A stretch of DNA of 64,000 nt, taken from positions 3,050,120 to 3,114,119 of the forward strand of contig NC_015589.1 in NCBI RefSeq assembly GCF_000215085.1. Reading direction: 5' to 3'. The notes under the pieces are model-generated. The model was not told where the DNA came from, ran no database searches, and saw only the letters and a program-made list of their open reading frames with translations. A program made the translations under genes and the position numbers. Positions within the stretch are counted from its first letter, which is position 1. Each line of letters starts with the position of its first letter. This document shows positions 44,831 through 54,552 of the stretch, piece by piece. This DNA comes from Desulforamulus ruminis DSM 2154. Lineage in GTDB: Bacteria > Bacillota > Desulfotomaculia > Desulfotomaculales > Desulfotomaculaceae.

Positions 44831-45263
44831 ATCTAATTCTCCTTTGGATGTTTTATTGTTTGAATATATATAGTCCTCTGAACCCGCTCATAAATCCACT
44901 GATTCAACCACTTATCCCATCACCGACCGCATTACTGAATAGTGTTTCCGTAAGTGAACTAAAAAATAGTAATTAGTGTACCCGAATAACACTTCCCATG
45001 GGACCTTTTTTAAATAGGTACATCCTTTAACAAGCATTCGGTTCAGTATTATTTCTTTATTCTTTACCCTCATCCGTAAGGAAAATTAGGCTTTATAGTA
45101 AAAAGTTTTAAATATTCTAAAAACTACGAAAAGAGAAGAGATAAAAAGCATTAATCAGATTATAAATAGAAAAAATACAAGGAATACAATTATTAGGATT
45201 GATCATTTACTTAAAAAAACTATATAATTGTCTAGACAATAAATTTTTTAGAGGTAGAAGCGT
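44831..45263. promoter_or_regulatory. divergent region between azoR and marR, with operator-like palindrome
   Basis: About 430 bp, AT-rich. Just before marR lies a perfect 14-bp palindrome ATTGTCTAGACAAT (45227-45240). A related TTGTCCGGACAA is found after marR. No gene was seen in the rest. Confidence 0.55.
45227..45240. promoter_or_regulatory. operator-like palindrome upstream of marR
   Basis: ATTGTCTAGACAAT, perfect 14-bp dyad about 24 bp before the marR start. The place suits autorepression by MarR. The second site at 45712 shares the TTGTC-N2-GACAA core. Confidence 0.55.
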
Positions 45264-45692
45264 ATGGAATTTAAACTTGATAACAGCCTGGGTTTTATTT
45301 TAAACCGATCAAACACACGAATGAAGCATACCTTATTACACCATTTTAAAGAATATAATGTAACTCCCGAACAATGGGCGATTTTAAATCGTTTGTGGGA
45401 GAAAGAAGGTTTATCCCCTAAAGAATTAGCCGAGCTAACATCAAAGGATCAGCCAACAACCGTGAGAATTCTCTCCAGGCTCGAAAAAAAAGGCTACATT
45501 ACAAGACAAGTGAACCCAGAAGATAATAGAGCTTATTTAATCTCTCTTACAAGTGAGGGTCGGGCAATAAAGGATAAGCTGTTTCCCTTAGCATTTGAAG
45601 CTCTTAATAAAGCGATAAAAGGAATTGATAAGGAAGAACTTGAAGTGACCAGGGCTGTACTTAATAAAGTATTTAAAAACCTAGAAAGCTAG
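45264..45692 (+). CDS. MarR-family transcriptional regulator
   Basis: A 142-residue winged-helix repressor. DNA-binding part at about 30-100: TPEQWAILNRLWEKEGLS, PKELAELTSKDQPTTVRILS, RLEKKGYITRQVNPEDNRAY with the conserved D-x-R wing. Helices at both ends form the dimer. ATG with GAGGTAG upstream. It probably controls the following transporter and perhaps azoR, using the TTGTC-N2-GACAA palindromes (inference). The inducer is unknown. Confidence 0.92.
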   Translation: MEFKLDNSLGFILNRSNTRMKHTLLHHFKEYNVTPEQWAILNRLWEKEGLSPKELAELTSKDQPTTVRILSRLEKKGYITRQVNPEDNRAYLISLTSEGRAIKDKLFPLAFEALNKAIKGIDKEELEVTRAVLNKVFKNLES

Positions 45693-45711
45693 TTGTTTTT
45701 TGACCAATTTC

Positions 45712-45723
45712 TTGTCCGGACAA
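45712..45723. promoter_or_regulatory. second operator-like palindrome, upstream of the hypothetical-MFS pair
   Basis: TTGTCCGGACAA, perfect 12-bp dyad 20 bp after the marR stop and about 155 bp before the next gene. It shares TTGTC-N2-GACAA with the site in front of marR. Confidence 0.5.
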
Positions 45724-45877
45724 TTATATTGTTAAATTTGATCAAAATAACTTAAGCCTTATTTTCTCCCTTTGAGGTCAAAAAAATGCTGAAAAAAGTA
45801 GCAATAATTCTTTGCTAGTCTGTAGCATTTCTATATTTGCCTCCCAGAGGCCTTATTAGCGATAAGGGGGAGTTATT

Positions 45878-46162
45878 ATGAGAAATGATTTAGTGTTTAA
45901 AAATTCCTATGATGCCCATATGGCTGCGTATTTTGACCCTGAATGCCTTCAAAGAAGCGGCTACCAGCTTAAGAAATTTGTAGATGGGTACAGGTATTAT
46001 CCAATTAATAAAAAACAAGCCTATGTTATCAGAAACTCGCAGGTTGTTGAATTAGGACAGCATGTTTCAACCTATTATTGGTCCGGTGAGTCAAAGTTCC
46101 CAAATCACTTTAAATGTCTAATAATACCCTTTAGTCATACGATCAAACAAAAACAATTATAA
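45878..46162 (+). CDS. hypothetical protein
   Basis: A 94-residue protein of no family I recognise. It is Tyr- and Lys-rich, without signal peptide or membrane segment, and carries CLQRSGYQLKKFVDGYRYYP and QAYVIRNSQVVELGQHV. ATG with AAGGGGGAG upstream. It stands between marR and the MFS transporter and probably shares their transcript. Could be an effector-binding or small regulatory protein; nothing in the sequence proves this. Confidence 0.6.
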   Translation: MRNDLVFKNSYDAHMAAYFDPECLQRSGYQLKKFVDGYRYYPINKKQAYVIRNSQVVELGQHVSTYYWSGESKFPNHFKCLIIPFSHTIKQKQL

Positions 46163-46235
46163 TTTGGTTCAAGATTGTTTCTTACTCTTAAACACACCAA
46201 CAGTTAAACTAAAAATTCTAGAAGGAGATATCATC

Positions 46236-47405
46236 ATGAGCCAAAGACAAGCTTTATGGACCAAAGATTTCGTCTTGATATGTCTTACCAGTTTATTTAT
46301 GTTTACCAGTTTTTATTTCTTAATAACTACCTTACCAATGTATGTTACCGATGTTTTAAAGGGGAATGAAAGTAATGTTGGGTATATTGTTGGAGTTCTC
46401 ACCATAACGGCTGTTTTAGTCCGCCCAATCTCCGGTTACCTGCTTGACACAATGGGCAGAAAAAGCGTTGTTGTTTTCGCTTTAGTAGCCTTTGTGCTAG
46501 TAACAATAGCCTATAATTTGGCAACAAGTTTGTTGATACTATTCCTTTTAAGAGCGATTCACGGATTTTCCTGGGGCTTTACTTCAACTGGGGCAGGAAC
46601 TATAGCCAGTGACATTGTGCCCGCTGCTAGAAGAGGTGAAGGAATGGGTTATTACGGATTAGCCGGTACTCTGGCTATGGCGGTGGGGCCTGTATTAAGT
46701 ATTTATATCCTTGGTCTTTATGGGTTTAATACGTTATTTACAGCAGGTTCCATCATTGCAGCTCTTAGTCTTGCGTGTCTCCTCGGTATAAAGGGTTCTG
46801 AGGTAAAAACAGATAAAAAGAACACGAAGATTAGCCTCAACAGCTTTTTAGAACCTAGGGTCTATTCTTTATCTATGGTATTGTTTTTTGTTAATTTGAC
46901 CTATGGGGCCATTGTTTCCTTTATTACCCTCTATGCCAAAGAACTGAACATTGCTAATGCAGGAATCTTTTTTATGGTCTACGGAGTAGCCCTTTTATTT
47001 GTCAGACCCTATGCCGGAAAAATCTTTGATAAACATGGCCCTAATCAAATAATGCTCATTGGTTTCATATCTTTGGCAGCTTCTTTTATAGTGCTTTCAA
47101 TAGCAACCGGATCCTTTATGTTTATCTTATCGGCTATCATAATGGGCATAGGCTTTGGTATTATTCAGCCTACGCTTCAGGCTATGGCCATAAATCGCGT
47201 GGAGCCATATCGCAGAGGAGCCGCTAACGGCACCATCTTTACTGCCCTTGATTTAGGCATTGGCATTGGCTCTATCTTGCTGGGGTTAGTCTCTAATCAA
47301 TTTGGGCTGTCCTATCTGTACCTGATCTGTGGTTTTATCTTAATCATTCCTATGGTTGTTTTCTTTACAAAGGATGCTAAAAAGCCAAGTAACCAACTTG
47401 GCTAG
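46236..47405 (+). CDS. major facilitator superfamily transporter
   Basis: A 389-residue membrane protein with about 12 helices. The MFS signature between helices 2 and 3 is clear (GYLLDTMGRKSVVVFALV), and a weaker copy lies in the second half (RPYAGKIFDKHGPNQIML). ATG 46236 follows GAAGGAG; the frame upstream of it is not used. Next to marR and a probable operator, so likely a drug or metabolite exporter under MarR control. Substrate unknown. Confidence 0.9.
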   Translation: MSQRQALWTKDFVLICLTSLFMFTSFYFLITTLPMYVTDVLKGNESNVGYIVGVLTITAVLVRPISGYLLDTMGRKSVVVFALVAFVLVTIAYNLATSLLILFLLRAIHGFSWGFTSTGAGTIASDIVPAARRGEGMGYYGLAGTLAMAVGPVLSIYILGLYGFNTLFTAGSIIAALSLACLLGIKGSEVKTDKKNTKISLNSFLEPRVYSLSMVLFFVNLTYGAIVSFITLYAKELNIANAGIFFMVYGVALLFVRPYAGKIFDKHGPNQIMLIGFISLAASFIVLSIATGSFMFILSAIIMGIGFGIIQPTLQAMAINRVEPYRRGAANGTIFTALDLGIGIGSILLGLVSNQFGLSYLYLICGFILIIPMVVFFTKDAKKPSNQLG

Positions 47406-47429
47406 ACAACACATCAAATAACTGAAATG

Positions 47430-47472
47430 AAACCATACTTGACGGATTTTTATGTTAAGTATGGTTTCTTTA
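47430..47472 (+). terminator. terminator of the marR-MFS unit
   Basis: Stem AAACCATACTT / AAGTATGGTTT around a 15-nt loop, followed by CTTTATG. About 25 bp past the MFS stop. Confidence 0.7.
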
Positions 47473-47572
47473 TGATCAAAAAGGACCGTTCCATTGTCCA
47501 CGCCGTCCTATAGACACTAAGTATTCTTTGTATTATAATAAATAATACAAAGGTCGAAAGAAGGGGCGGCAG

Positions 47573-47947
47573 ATGATACTAAGGATAGACATGACAAGCG
47601 ACATCCCAATTTATCAGCAAATCCGCAATGAAATTGTGTTTGGCGTTGCTAAAGGTCATATGAAGGCGGGCGATTTGCTGCCTACCGTCCGTCAATTGGC
47701 CGCCGATATCGGAGTTAACCCGATGACTGTAAATAAGGCATATGCTCTTTTAAGAGAAGAAGGAATTATTGTAATTGACCGAAGACATGGCGCGCAAATC
47801 AGCAACCGTGGAATGAACGGAAACGCATTTGATGCCAATTTTGATCAGCAGGTGGAACTTTTAATCTCGGAAGCACGCATGAAAGGCGCTTCAAAACAGG
47901 ATATTCAAAAGCACATATCGGATATCATTGACAGGGTTTACGAATAA
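47573..47947 (+). CDS. GntR-family (YtrA-type) transcriptional regulator
   Basis: A 124-residue regulator: N-terminal winged helix (SDIPIYQQIRNEIVFGVAKG, then LPTVRQLAADIGVNPMTVNK and LLREEGIIVIDRRHGAQI) and only a short C-terminal helical tail, as in the YtrA subfamily. ATG near GGGGCGGCAG. It is 12 bp ahead of a membrane-protein gene that it probably controls. Confidence 0.92.
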   Translation: MILRIDMTSDIPIYQQIRNEIVFGVAKGHMKAGDLLPTVRQLAADIGVNPMTVNKAYALLREEGIIVIDRRHGAQISNRGMNGNAFDANFDQQVELLISEARMKGASKQDIQKHISDIIDRVYE

Positions 47948-47959
47948 GGAGGAATTTCT

Positions 47960-49342
47960 ATGCTTCTATCACTGCTCATTATTGCATGGCTGAGTTTTGG
48001 AACCATGGCATTTGTCGCATTATTTTATAAAGATCATCATGATCGTCAAATATTAGGCGTGGTGCTGTCGCAGGAGCATGCAAAGTCACCGCAAGTACAG
48101 GCAACGATTCAGGACTTCAAAAGGGCTTGTTATACGGTTTTGCTGCTGTCTGTAGGCCTTAGCCTTTTTATGCTGATTCAGACGATTCGTCCCTATGCGG
48201 AATTCTATATGTTATTTCTCGTTATGGCCAACCTCTTTGCAAATTGGTTTATTATCCACCGTTTTCAGCAGAGATTACAATCAATAAAAAGGAAAAATCA
48301 ATGGGTCTATCCCCAATCACGAATCATAAGGGTTGATCTGAACGTTTCAAAAGAAAAGGGTAAATCAGCCGTTACCTCTATATGGATTTGGCTATTCCTT
48401 TTGATAAGTTTTATTCCTACAGCTTTTCTTATCTTCCATCCGCAAATGCAAGAATCCTATCCAATAGGATTCAGTCTTATTGGTCCATTGTGCCAATTAA
48501 GTACAATTTATTTCTATTATCAAATGAAAAACCGTCAAGCATCGGTACTGAGCGATAACACGGAGATCAACAAAGCATGTGCTAGGACGGAGGAGCGTAT
48601 CAACACCATGTCGGCGACGCTTTCCTCTTTGGCCATGCTGGTATTCTGGATTCTGTTTAATATTTCTATAATCTATATAAAAAATGATATGTTTACAGCT
48701 TTATCGGTGGTTATATTGGTTTCCTTCCTGCTTGCAATTGCTAATTGGCAGCAGAGAAAAATTCGTGCAGCGCAACATTACTTTTTCGGTGAAGTATTGA
48801 AAGATGATAGCGGTATTTATGAACAGGAAAGTACTTGGAAATGGGGATTTTACTATAATCCCAATGATCCCAGAATAATCGTCCCTAAACGGATTGCCAA
48901 CATGGGTTGGACCATCAATATTGGAAGACCCGCCGGCAAAGCCATTGGTGCGGGAGTTCTGGTTTTCTTCCTTGGCATCATTGGCATCGTTGCATATGGA
49001 GGTTTTAAGGATTATACCATAACTGAAAATAATTCCAAGATCATGATTGACGCTGCCATGTATGACATCAGCCTGGAGAAGAATCAGGTTATCTCTGTGT
49101 CAATCACTGATAAAATTCCAAAAGGTACTCGCACAAATGGATATGGAGGCGTAAATAAAAGCTTCGGACATTTTTCAATTGAAGGTTTCGGGAAATGTAT
49201 GCTCTATATTTATAATGATGTTGATAAATACATTGTTCTGAAGTTGGAGGGCGATGATCCGGGTTATGTGATTGTTAATGATAAATCCCAGGATAAAACG
49301 GAGCAGCTATATCAAACCATCAAGCAATGGCTAGAGGAATGA
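47960..49342 (+). CDS. multi-span membrane protein with DUF5808-like segment
   Basis: A 460-residue protein with two N-terminal helices, one further pair at about 150-180, another at about 220-255, and a last one at about 325-345. The stretch WKWGFYYNPNDPRIIVPKR (about 293-311) followed by MGWTINIGRP is the DUF5808 pattern often found in proteins paired with YtrA-type GntR regulators. The C-terminal 115 residues form a soluble, PH-like beta domain. AAGGAGG before ATG. Function unknown; possibly a cell-envelope stress protein. Confidence 0.7.
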   Translation: MLLSLLIIAWLSFGTMAFVALFYKDHHDRQILGVVLSQEHAKSPQVQATIQDFKRACYTVLLLSVGLSLFMLIQTIRPYAEFYMLFLVMANLFANWFIIHRFQQRLQSIKRKNQWVYPQSRIIRVDLNVSKEKGKSAVTSIWIWLFLLISFIPTAFLIFHPQMQESYPIGFSLIGPLCQLSTIYFYYQMKNRQASVLSDNTEINKACARTEERINTMSATLSSLAMLVFWILFNISIIYIKNDMFTALSVVILVSFLLAIANWQQRKIRAAQHYFFGEVLKDDSGIYEQESTWKWGFYYNPNDPRIIVPKRIANMGWTINIGRPAGKAIGAGVLVFFLGIIGIVAYGGFKDYTITENNSKIMIDAAMYDISLEKNQVISVSITDKIPKGTRTNGYGGVNKSFGHFSIEGFGKCMLYIYNDVDKYIVLKLEGDDPGYVIVNDKSQDKTEQLYQTIKQWLEE

Positions 49343-49667
49343 GCCTTACTATTGAAAATTAGCAATAAGGGGTCAGCCCTCCGTCCTGATAAAAATTAAT
49401 TTTGGATAGAGGATTTTTAAATATTAAGAAGAAGGAATTTACAAATATCTACTGAATAAGGGATTGATCACTTTTATTTCCCCTTTACATTTGCAAATTT
49501 TCGTTGGTTTAAATTGTCGTCGATCGCAGGTAGTGCAAAAACCCCCGGGGATCGACGACAATTTAAAAACATAAAACCCTTGGAATGAAAGGGTTTTGAA
49601 AAATCAGGAAGCAAAAGCGGACATGAATCTATTTTTAACATGTCTTATATTTAGCGGGCTGCGACGG
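49343..49667 (+). promoter_or_regulatory. intergenic region with leader of CRISPR array 3
   Basis: Leader elements towards the array: TTGTCGTCGATC (49514-49525), 24-nt core starting GCAGGTAGTGCAAAAA, GATCGACGACAA (49550-49561); AACCCTT/AAGGGTT (49575-49594); GACATG/CATGTC (49620-49625 and 49639-49644), ending 23 bp before the first repeat. The order and distances equal those of arrays 1 and 2. The first 170 bp show no further feature. Confidence 0.85.
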
Positions 49668-51696
49668 GTTTCTAGCTTACCTATAAGGATTTGAAACTGT
49701 TTCTTCATCTAAAGCAATAATTTCACCTTGAATGGTTTCTAGCTTACCTATAAGGATTTGAAACCGTAATCGTCAGATGTAATTTCCGGGGCGAAAACAG
49801 TCAGTTTCTAGCTTACCTATAAGGATTTGAAACTAGGGAGGATGCCATCATTTAAACATCCATAAAGGCCTTGGTTTCTAGCTTACCTATAAGGATTTGA
49901 AACTTTTTTATAAAAGCGAGAGTAAGGGCGGCTATCGCGTTTCTAGCTTACCTATAAGGATTTGAAACTGTTACTCCGGCGCCGCTGGTCCTGACCCCCG
50001 GTGCCAGTTTCTAGCTTACCTATAAGGATTTGAAACATATAAATATATCATGATATATCATGATATGTCAATACGTTTCTAGCTTACCTATAAGGATTTG
50101 AAACAAAAGATACTGAATTCTTTCATAAGGTTCATTACCGTTTCTAGCTTACCTATAAGGATTTGAAACTCTTTTTGGCGTAACTCCTCTTTGAGCGGGA
50201 TAGGTTTCTAGCTTACCTATAAGGATTTGAAACTCTGTCGATTGACTCTGAAGTGGGTGGGGCGGCGGCTAGTTTCTAGCTTACCTATAAGGATTTGAAA
50301 CCCCCAAGGTATAGGGGGTATAAATATAGTAGATACCGTTTCTAGCTTACCTATAAGGATTTGAAACAACTGTCTGGCTTGATAATCCAACTTCATCGCC
50401 AATAGTTTCTAGCTTACCTATAAGGATTTGAAACTCGGTATTGAGTTATGCGACCCCACAACCTTCCAAGTTTCTAGCTTACCTATAAGGATTTGAAACA
50501 TTTCATTGGGGTTCATGAATTACATTTGTATGTTCCAGTTTCTAGCTTACCTATAAGGATTTGAAACTGAAAATAGAATTTTAAAGGAGAAACTTGGAGG
50601 TATTCAGTTTCTAGCTTACCTATAAGGATTTGAAACCTCTCCCACATCTATCCCCAAAGGGAACCCCTGGCCTGCGTTTCTAGCTTACCTATAAGGATTT
50701 GAAACTATAGAGCCGCCGTTCAATTGTTCGGTTGCTATGTCAGTCTATGTTTCTAGCTTACCTATAAGGATTTGAAACTACATCATTTTATCCCTCTTTC
50801 TATTTTTCTTTTTCGTTTCTAGCTTACCTATAAGGATTTGAAACACTGAGTTCATGCTACACACTCCTTTGTTGTAGATATGAGTTTCTAGCTTACCTAT
50901 AAGGATTTGAAACTATTTTAAAGCGCTTTTATCATCACCTACTGGTGTAGTTTCTAGCTTACCTATAAGGATTTGAAACCCCCGGCACAATTTGAAAACC
51001 TATTCCCCATACAGAAGTTTCTAGCTTACCTATAAGGATTTGAAACCTTGCACTCTTGCCCCGATCCCCGGCAGCTTTCTGAATGTTTCTAGCTTACCTA
51101 TAAGGATTTGAAACATAAATGGCATAGTGACAACACTAATACAGATAGGTTTCTAGCTTACCTATAAGGATTTGAAACCCGGGACACTGACGTAGGCCGC
51201 TGCATCCGGAATGTGGTTTCTAGCTTACCTATAAGGATTTGAAACACCCCGATACAGACGATGAATCTTCGGCTTGCGACTGGTTTCTAGCTTACCTATA
51301 AGGATTTGAAACGTATAGATCAAGTTGAACTTCTTCAGCGTCAGGGATTCGTTTCTAGCTTACCTATAAGGATTTGAAACTTACTGATGATTGCTTACTT
51401 TCTTTATTTACAAGCAGTTTCTAGCTTACCTATAAGGATTTGAAACTTTTTCACGAATTCCTCTGCTGCAACCATAGCAGCCAGTTTCTAGCTTACCTAT
51501 AAGGATTTGAAACGAATTGCAATAGCCTTGGCCTCTGTTGGCCGACCTATGTTTCCAGCTTACCTATAAGGATTTGAAACTATTATCCTTACTTCCCCCT
51601 TCTCCATTTGTTTATAGTTTCTAGCTTACCTATAAGGATTTGAAACGCAGTTAAGGGGGAAAGGGTTCCTCCGGCCGTCACCGGCGTTTCTAGCTT
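49668..51696 (+). CRISPR. CRISPR array 3: 30 full repeats plus one truncated
   Basis: I count 30 full copies of a 30-bp repeat that begins GTTTCTAGCTTACC and ends TATAAGGATTTGAAAC, spacers about 34-41 bp. Copy 29 (51551) has one change (GTTTCCAGC). The final copy at 51686 stops after GTTTCTAGCTT and runs into a trailer related to that of array 2. Leader on the left, plus-strand transcription. The spacer after 50075 region (about 50037-50074) is an AT-rich near-palindrome. A minus-strand frame across 50217-50402 is an artefact of the repeats. Confidence 0.98.
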
Positions 51697-51983
51697 GAGG
51701 ATCATACCCGGAACTACTGCACCCAGTAAAATCTAGTTTCAACTATGATTTACCTGCCCTAACCCTTTGGTTGATTGGGCACCGTTTTTAAAACGATTTA
51801 AAATGAATAAAGCCCCGGCATTGCCGGGGCTAACATTTTGTAGTTATTTGATTTATATGTTGACATAAAGGACCATTCGTTGTATCAACTTCCCTAACAA
51901 TTGAGATAGCCCCTGCTAATGTTAGCATGGGGCTTAAATATTTGCACTATATCAGGATGCCGAATAACCCGCCGAAATTTCAG
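51697..51983. other. trailer of CRISPR array 3 and intergenic region
   Basis: Contains CTGCACCCAGTAAAATC, shared with the array 2 trailer, then two hairpins: the terminator at 51811 and an imperfect AGCCCCTGCTAA / TTAGCATGGGGCT dyad at 51911-51935 near the end of the pdp gene. No gene seen. Confidence 0.5.
51809..51840 (+). terminator. terminator downstream of CRISPR array 3
   Basis: AGCCCCGGC-ATT-GCCGGGGCT stem-loop followed by AACATTTTG. About 110 bp past the last repeat. Confidence 0.6.
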
Positions 51984-53312
51984 CTATTCAAATTGGAAAA
52001 CAGAGCTGCCGGACACTTTGCCCAGTAAAATATTACCCTGGGCAGGGGGGGCGCCGTTGATGGTAAAGGCTTGTTGAATCATCTGTTCCACGGCAGTCAA
52101 ATCCATATCCTTTTGGGCATGAAGATCTGCCAGGGTTTCCCCGGCTGAAATTTTGTCGCCGATCTTCTTTTTCAGCACAATGCCCACCGCAAGATCAATA
52201 ACGTCCTCCTTGGTAGCCCGTCCCGCGCCCAAAGCCATAGCTGCCAGGCCGATTTGTTCCGCCTGGATTTCGGCAATATACCCGTCAAGCTTTGCCTGCA
52301 CCGGATAAAGAACCGCTGCCGCGGGTAAAAGTTCCTCCCGGTCCGCCACTTCCGGATTCCCTCCTTGGGCCGCCACGAATTCTTTAAATTTATTCAGAGC
52401 AGCCCCGGAATCAATGATCTGCTCCAGTCGGGTGCGGGCGGCGGGCGGGTCTTCCGCCATCCCGGCCAGTACCAGCATCTCACTGCCCAACTGCAGGCAT
52501 AGTTCCCGGAGGTCCTCCGGCCCTTGTCCCTTCAAGGTGGCAATGGCCTCCCGCACTTCCAGGGCATTGCCCACGGCATAACCCAGGGGTTGGTCCATAT
52601 TGGTTACCAGGGCCACGGTTTTTCGTCCTACCTGGTTGCCGATATCCACCATGGTCCGGGCCAGGTTAAAAGCATCCTCCAGCTTTTTCATAAAGGCGCC
52701 GCTGCCCACCTTCACATCCAGGACAATGGCGTCGGCCCCCGCAGCAATTTTTTTGCTCATGACGGAAGCGGCAATCAAGGGGATGCTGTCCACGGTGGCG
52801 GTCACATCCCGCAAGGCGTAAAGCTTTTTATCGGCGGGAGCCAGGTGCCCGGTCTGAGCCACCACCGCCAGATTGATCCGCCGGACCTGTTCCAAAAAGC
52901 TCCGGTTATCCATGGAAACCCGGAAGCCCGGGATGGCCTCCAGTTTATCGATGGTTCCTCCGGTATGCCCCAGCCCCCGGCCGGACATTTTAGCTACCGG
53001 GACACCGGCAGCAGCCACCAGCGGGCCAAGCACCAGGGTGGTTTTGTCTCCCACTCCGCCGGTGCTGTGCTTATCCACTTTCACTCCCGGCAGGGAGGAT
53101 AAATCCGCCCGATCGCCGGAACGGGCCATGGCCAAGGTTAAATCCGCCGTTTCCTCCGGTTCCAGTCCTTGAAAAAAGATCGCCATAGTCAGGGCGGCTG
53201 CCTGGTAATCCGGCACATCTCCCCGGGTGTATCCCTGTATGAAAAAATCAATTTCAGCGGCGCTTAGTGTACCGCCCCGCCTTTTTTTCAGTATGATATC
53301 GTACATGCGCAT
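51984..53312 (-). CDS. pdp: pyrimidine-nucleoside phosphorylase
   Basis: A 442-residue enzyme that splits thymidine, uridine and deoxyuridine with phosphate. N-terminus [20 protein letters not shown]; phosphate-binding [16 protein letters not shown]; the family signature around [21 protein letters not shown]-terminal domain with NILLGKVSG end. ATG with AAAGAAGG upstream. It follows deoB in one operon, so the released pentose phosphate passes directly to phosphopentomutase. Confidence 0.95.
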   Translation of the reverse strand: MRMYDIILKKRRGGTLSAAEIDFFIQGYTRGDVPDYQAAALTMAIFFQGLEPEETADLTLAMARSGDRADLSSLPGVKVDKHSTGGVGDKTTLVLGPLVAAAGVPVAKMSGRGLGHTGGTIDKLEAIPGFRVSMDNRSFLEQVRRINLAVVAQTGHLAPADKKLYALRDVTATVDSIPLIAASVMSKKIAAGADAIVLDVKVGSGAFMKKLEDAFNLARTMVDIGNQVGRKTVALVTNMDQPLGYAVGNALEVREAIATLKGQGPEDLRELCLQLGSEMLVLAGMAEDPPAARTRLEQIIDSGAALNKFKEFVAAQGGNPEVADREELLPAAAVLYPVQAKLDGYIAEIQAEQIGLAAMALGAGRATKEDVIDLAVGIVLKKKIGDKISAGETLADLHAQKDMDLTAVEQMIQQAFTINGAPPAQGNILLGKVSGSSVFQFE

Positions 53313-53338
53313 TGATCGTACCTTCTTTCCGGCCGGAC

Positions 53339-54520
53339 TTATAGAAGAATCTTCGGGGCAAAGCTGGTTCCTGTTTTAAAGGGAACCCCGAAAAAATCTC
53401 CCAGGGTGGCGGCCACATCCGCAAAGGAGGACCGGATGCCCAGGTTAACTCCGCCTTTGACCGGTGCTCCAAACACCAACAGCGGTACATATTCCCTGCT
53501 GTGATCGGTGCTGGGCGTGGTGGGATCGCAGCCGTGATCGGCGGTGATCAGCAGCACCTCCTGGGGCAGCATGGCGGCCAATATTTCCGGCAGCCGTCGG
53601 TCAAAATCCTCCAGGGCGTTGGCATAGCCCCGGGCGTCGTTGCGGTGACCGTAAAGGGAATCATATTCCACCAGATTGGCCATGATCAGGCCTTCCGGAT
53701 TGGTTCGCATAAAGCGGAGGGTCTGGTCCACCCCATCCATATTGTCCCGGGTGGTAACCTTTTCGGAAACACCCTGCCCGGCAAAAATATCATAGATCTT
53801 GCCTACCCCCATGGTCTTAATTCCCGCCTCCTGCAGGGACACCAAAAGATTGGGCACCGGCGGGGTCACGGCATAATCATGCCGGTTGCTGGTGCGTTTA
53901 AAGGAGCCGGGCTGCCCCAGGAAAGGACGGGCAATTACGCGCCCCACCTGGTGTTCGTCAACCAGCATTTCCCGGGCGATTTGGCACATGCGGTAGAGTT
54001 CTTCCAGGGGAATCACCTCTTCGTGGGCGGCAATTTGAAAGACGCTGTCCGCCGAGGTATAAACAATGGGCCGTCCCGTTGACATATGTTCCCTGCCCAG
54101 TTCTTCAATGATCTGAGTTCCGGAAGCCACCACATTGCCCAGGGATTTCCGGCCGATTCTTTTTTCAAACTCCTCAATCAACTCCCGGGGAAATCCCTGA
54201 GGGTAGGTCCGGAAAGGTTTCTCTAAAATGATCCCCGCCATTTCCCAGTGGCCGGTGGTGGTATCCTTGCCCGGTGAAGTCTCGGCCATTTTACCGTAGG
54301 CTGCCCGCGGCTGAGGCACCGGAGGAACTCCTTCGACGTCCAGGATGTTGCCAAGACCCAACTGTCCGAGATTGGGCAGCTTTAACCCTTTTACGGCCTT
54401 GGCCACGTTGGCCAGCGTATTGCTTCCGGTGTCGCCGTAATCCGCCGCATCGGGCAATTCGCCAACGCCTACGCTGTCCAAAATAATAACGGTAACGCGC
54501 TTTATTTTCTTCTCCAACAA
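53339..54520 (-). CDS. deoB: phosphopentomutase
   Basis: A 393-residue alkaline-phosphatase-fold enzyme that converts (deoxy)ribose 1-phosphate to 5-phosphate. Metal-binding motifs: [20 protein letters not shown] with Asp at the N-terminus, the phospho-acceptor Thr in [11 protein letters not shown], and [19 protein letters not shown] near the C-terminus. TTG 54520 start with AAGGGGTG. Between xerD and pdp, as in many Firmicutes. Confidence 0.96.
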   Translation of the reverse strand: MLEKKIKRVTVIILDSVGVGELPDAADYGDTGSNTLANVAKAVKGLKLPNLGQLGLGNILDVEGVPPVPQPRAAYGKMAETSPGKDTTTGHWEMAGIILEKPFRTYPQGFPRELIEEFEKRIGRKSLGNVVASGTQIIEELGREHMSTGRPIVYTSADSVFQIAAHEEVIPLEELYRMCQIAREMLVDEHQVGRVIARPFLGQPGSFKRTSNRHDYAVTPPVPNLLVSLQEAGIKTMGVGKIYDIFAGQGVSEKVTTRDNMDGVDQTLRFMRTNPEGLIMANLVEYDSLYGHRNDARGYANALEDFDRRLPEILAAMLPQEVLLITADHGCDPTTPSTDHSREYVPLLVFGAPVKGGVNLGIRSSFADVAATLGDFFGVPFKTGTSFAPKILL

Positions 54521-54552
54521 GATAGGTTCACCCCTTGGTTATTCAGTCATTT

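Noticed and set aside
50217-50402. Minus-strand reading frame with repeated FQILIGKLET inside array 3
   Set aside because: Same artefact: three CRISPR repeats read in the non-transcribed sense.
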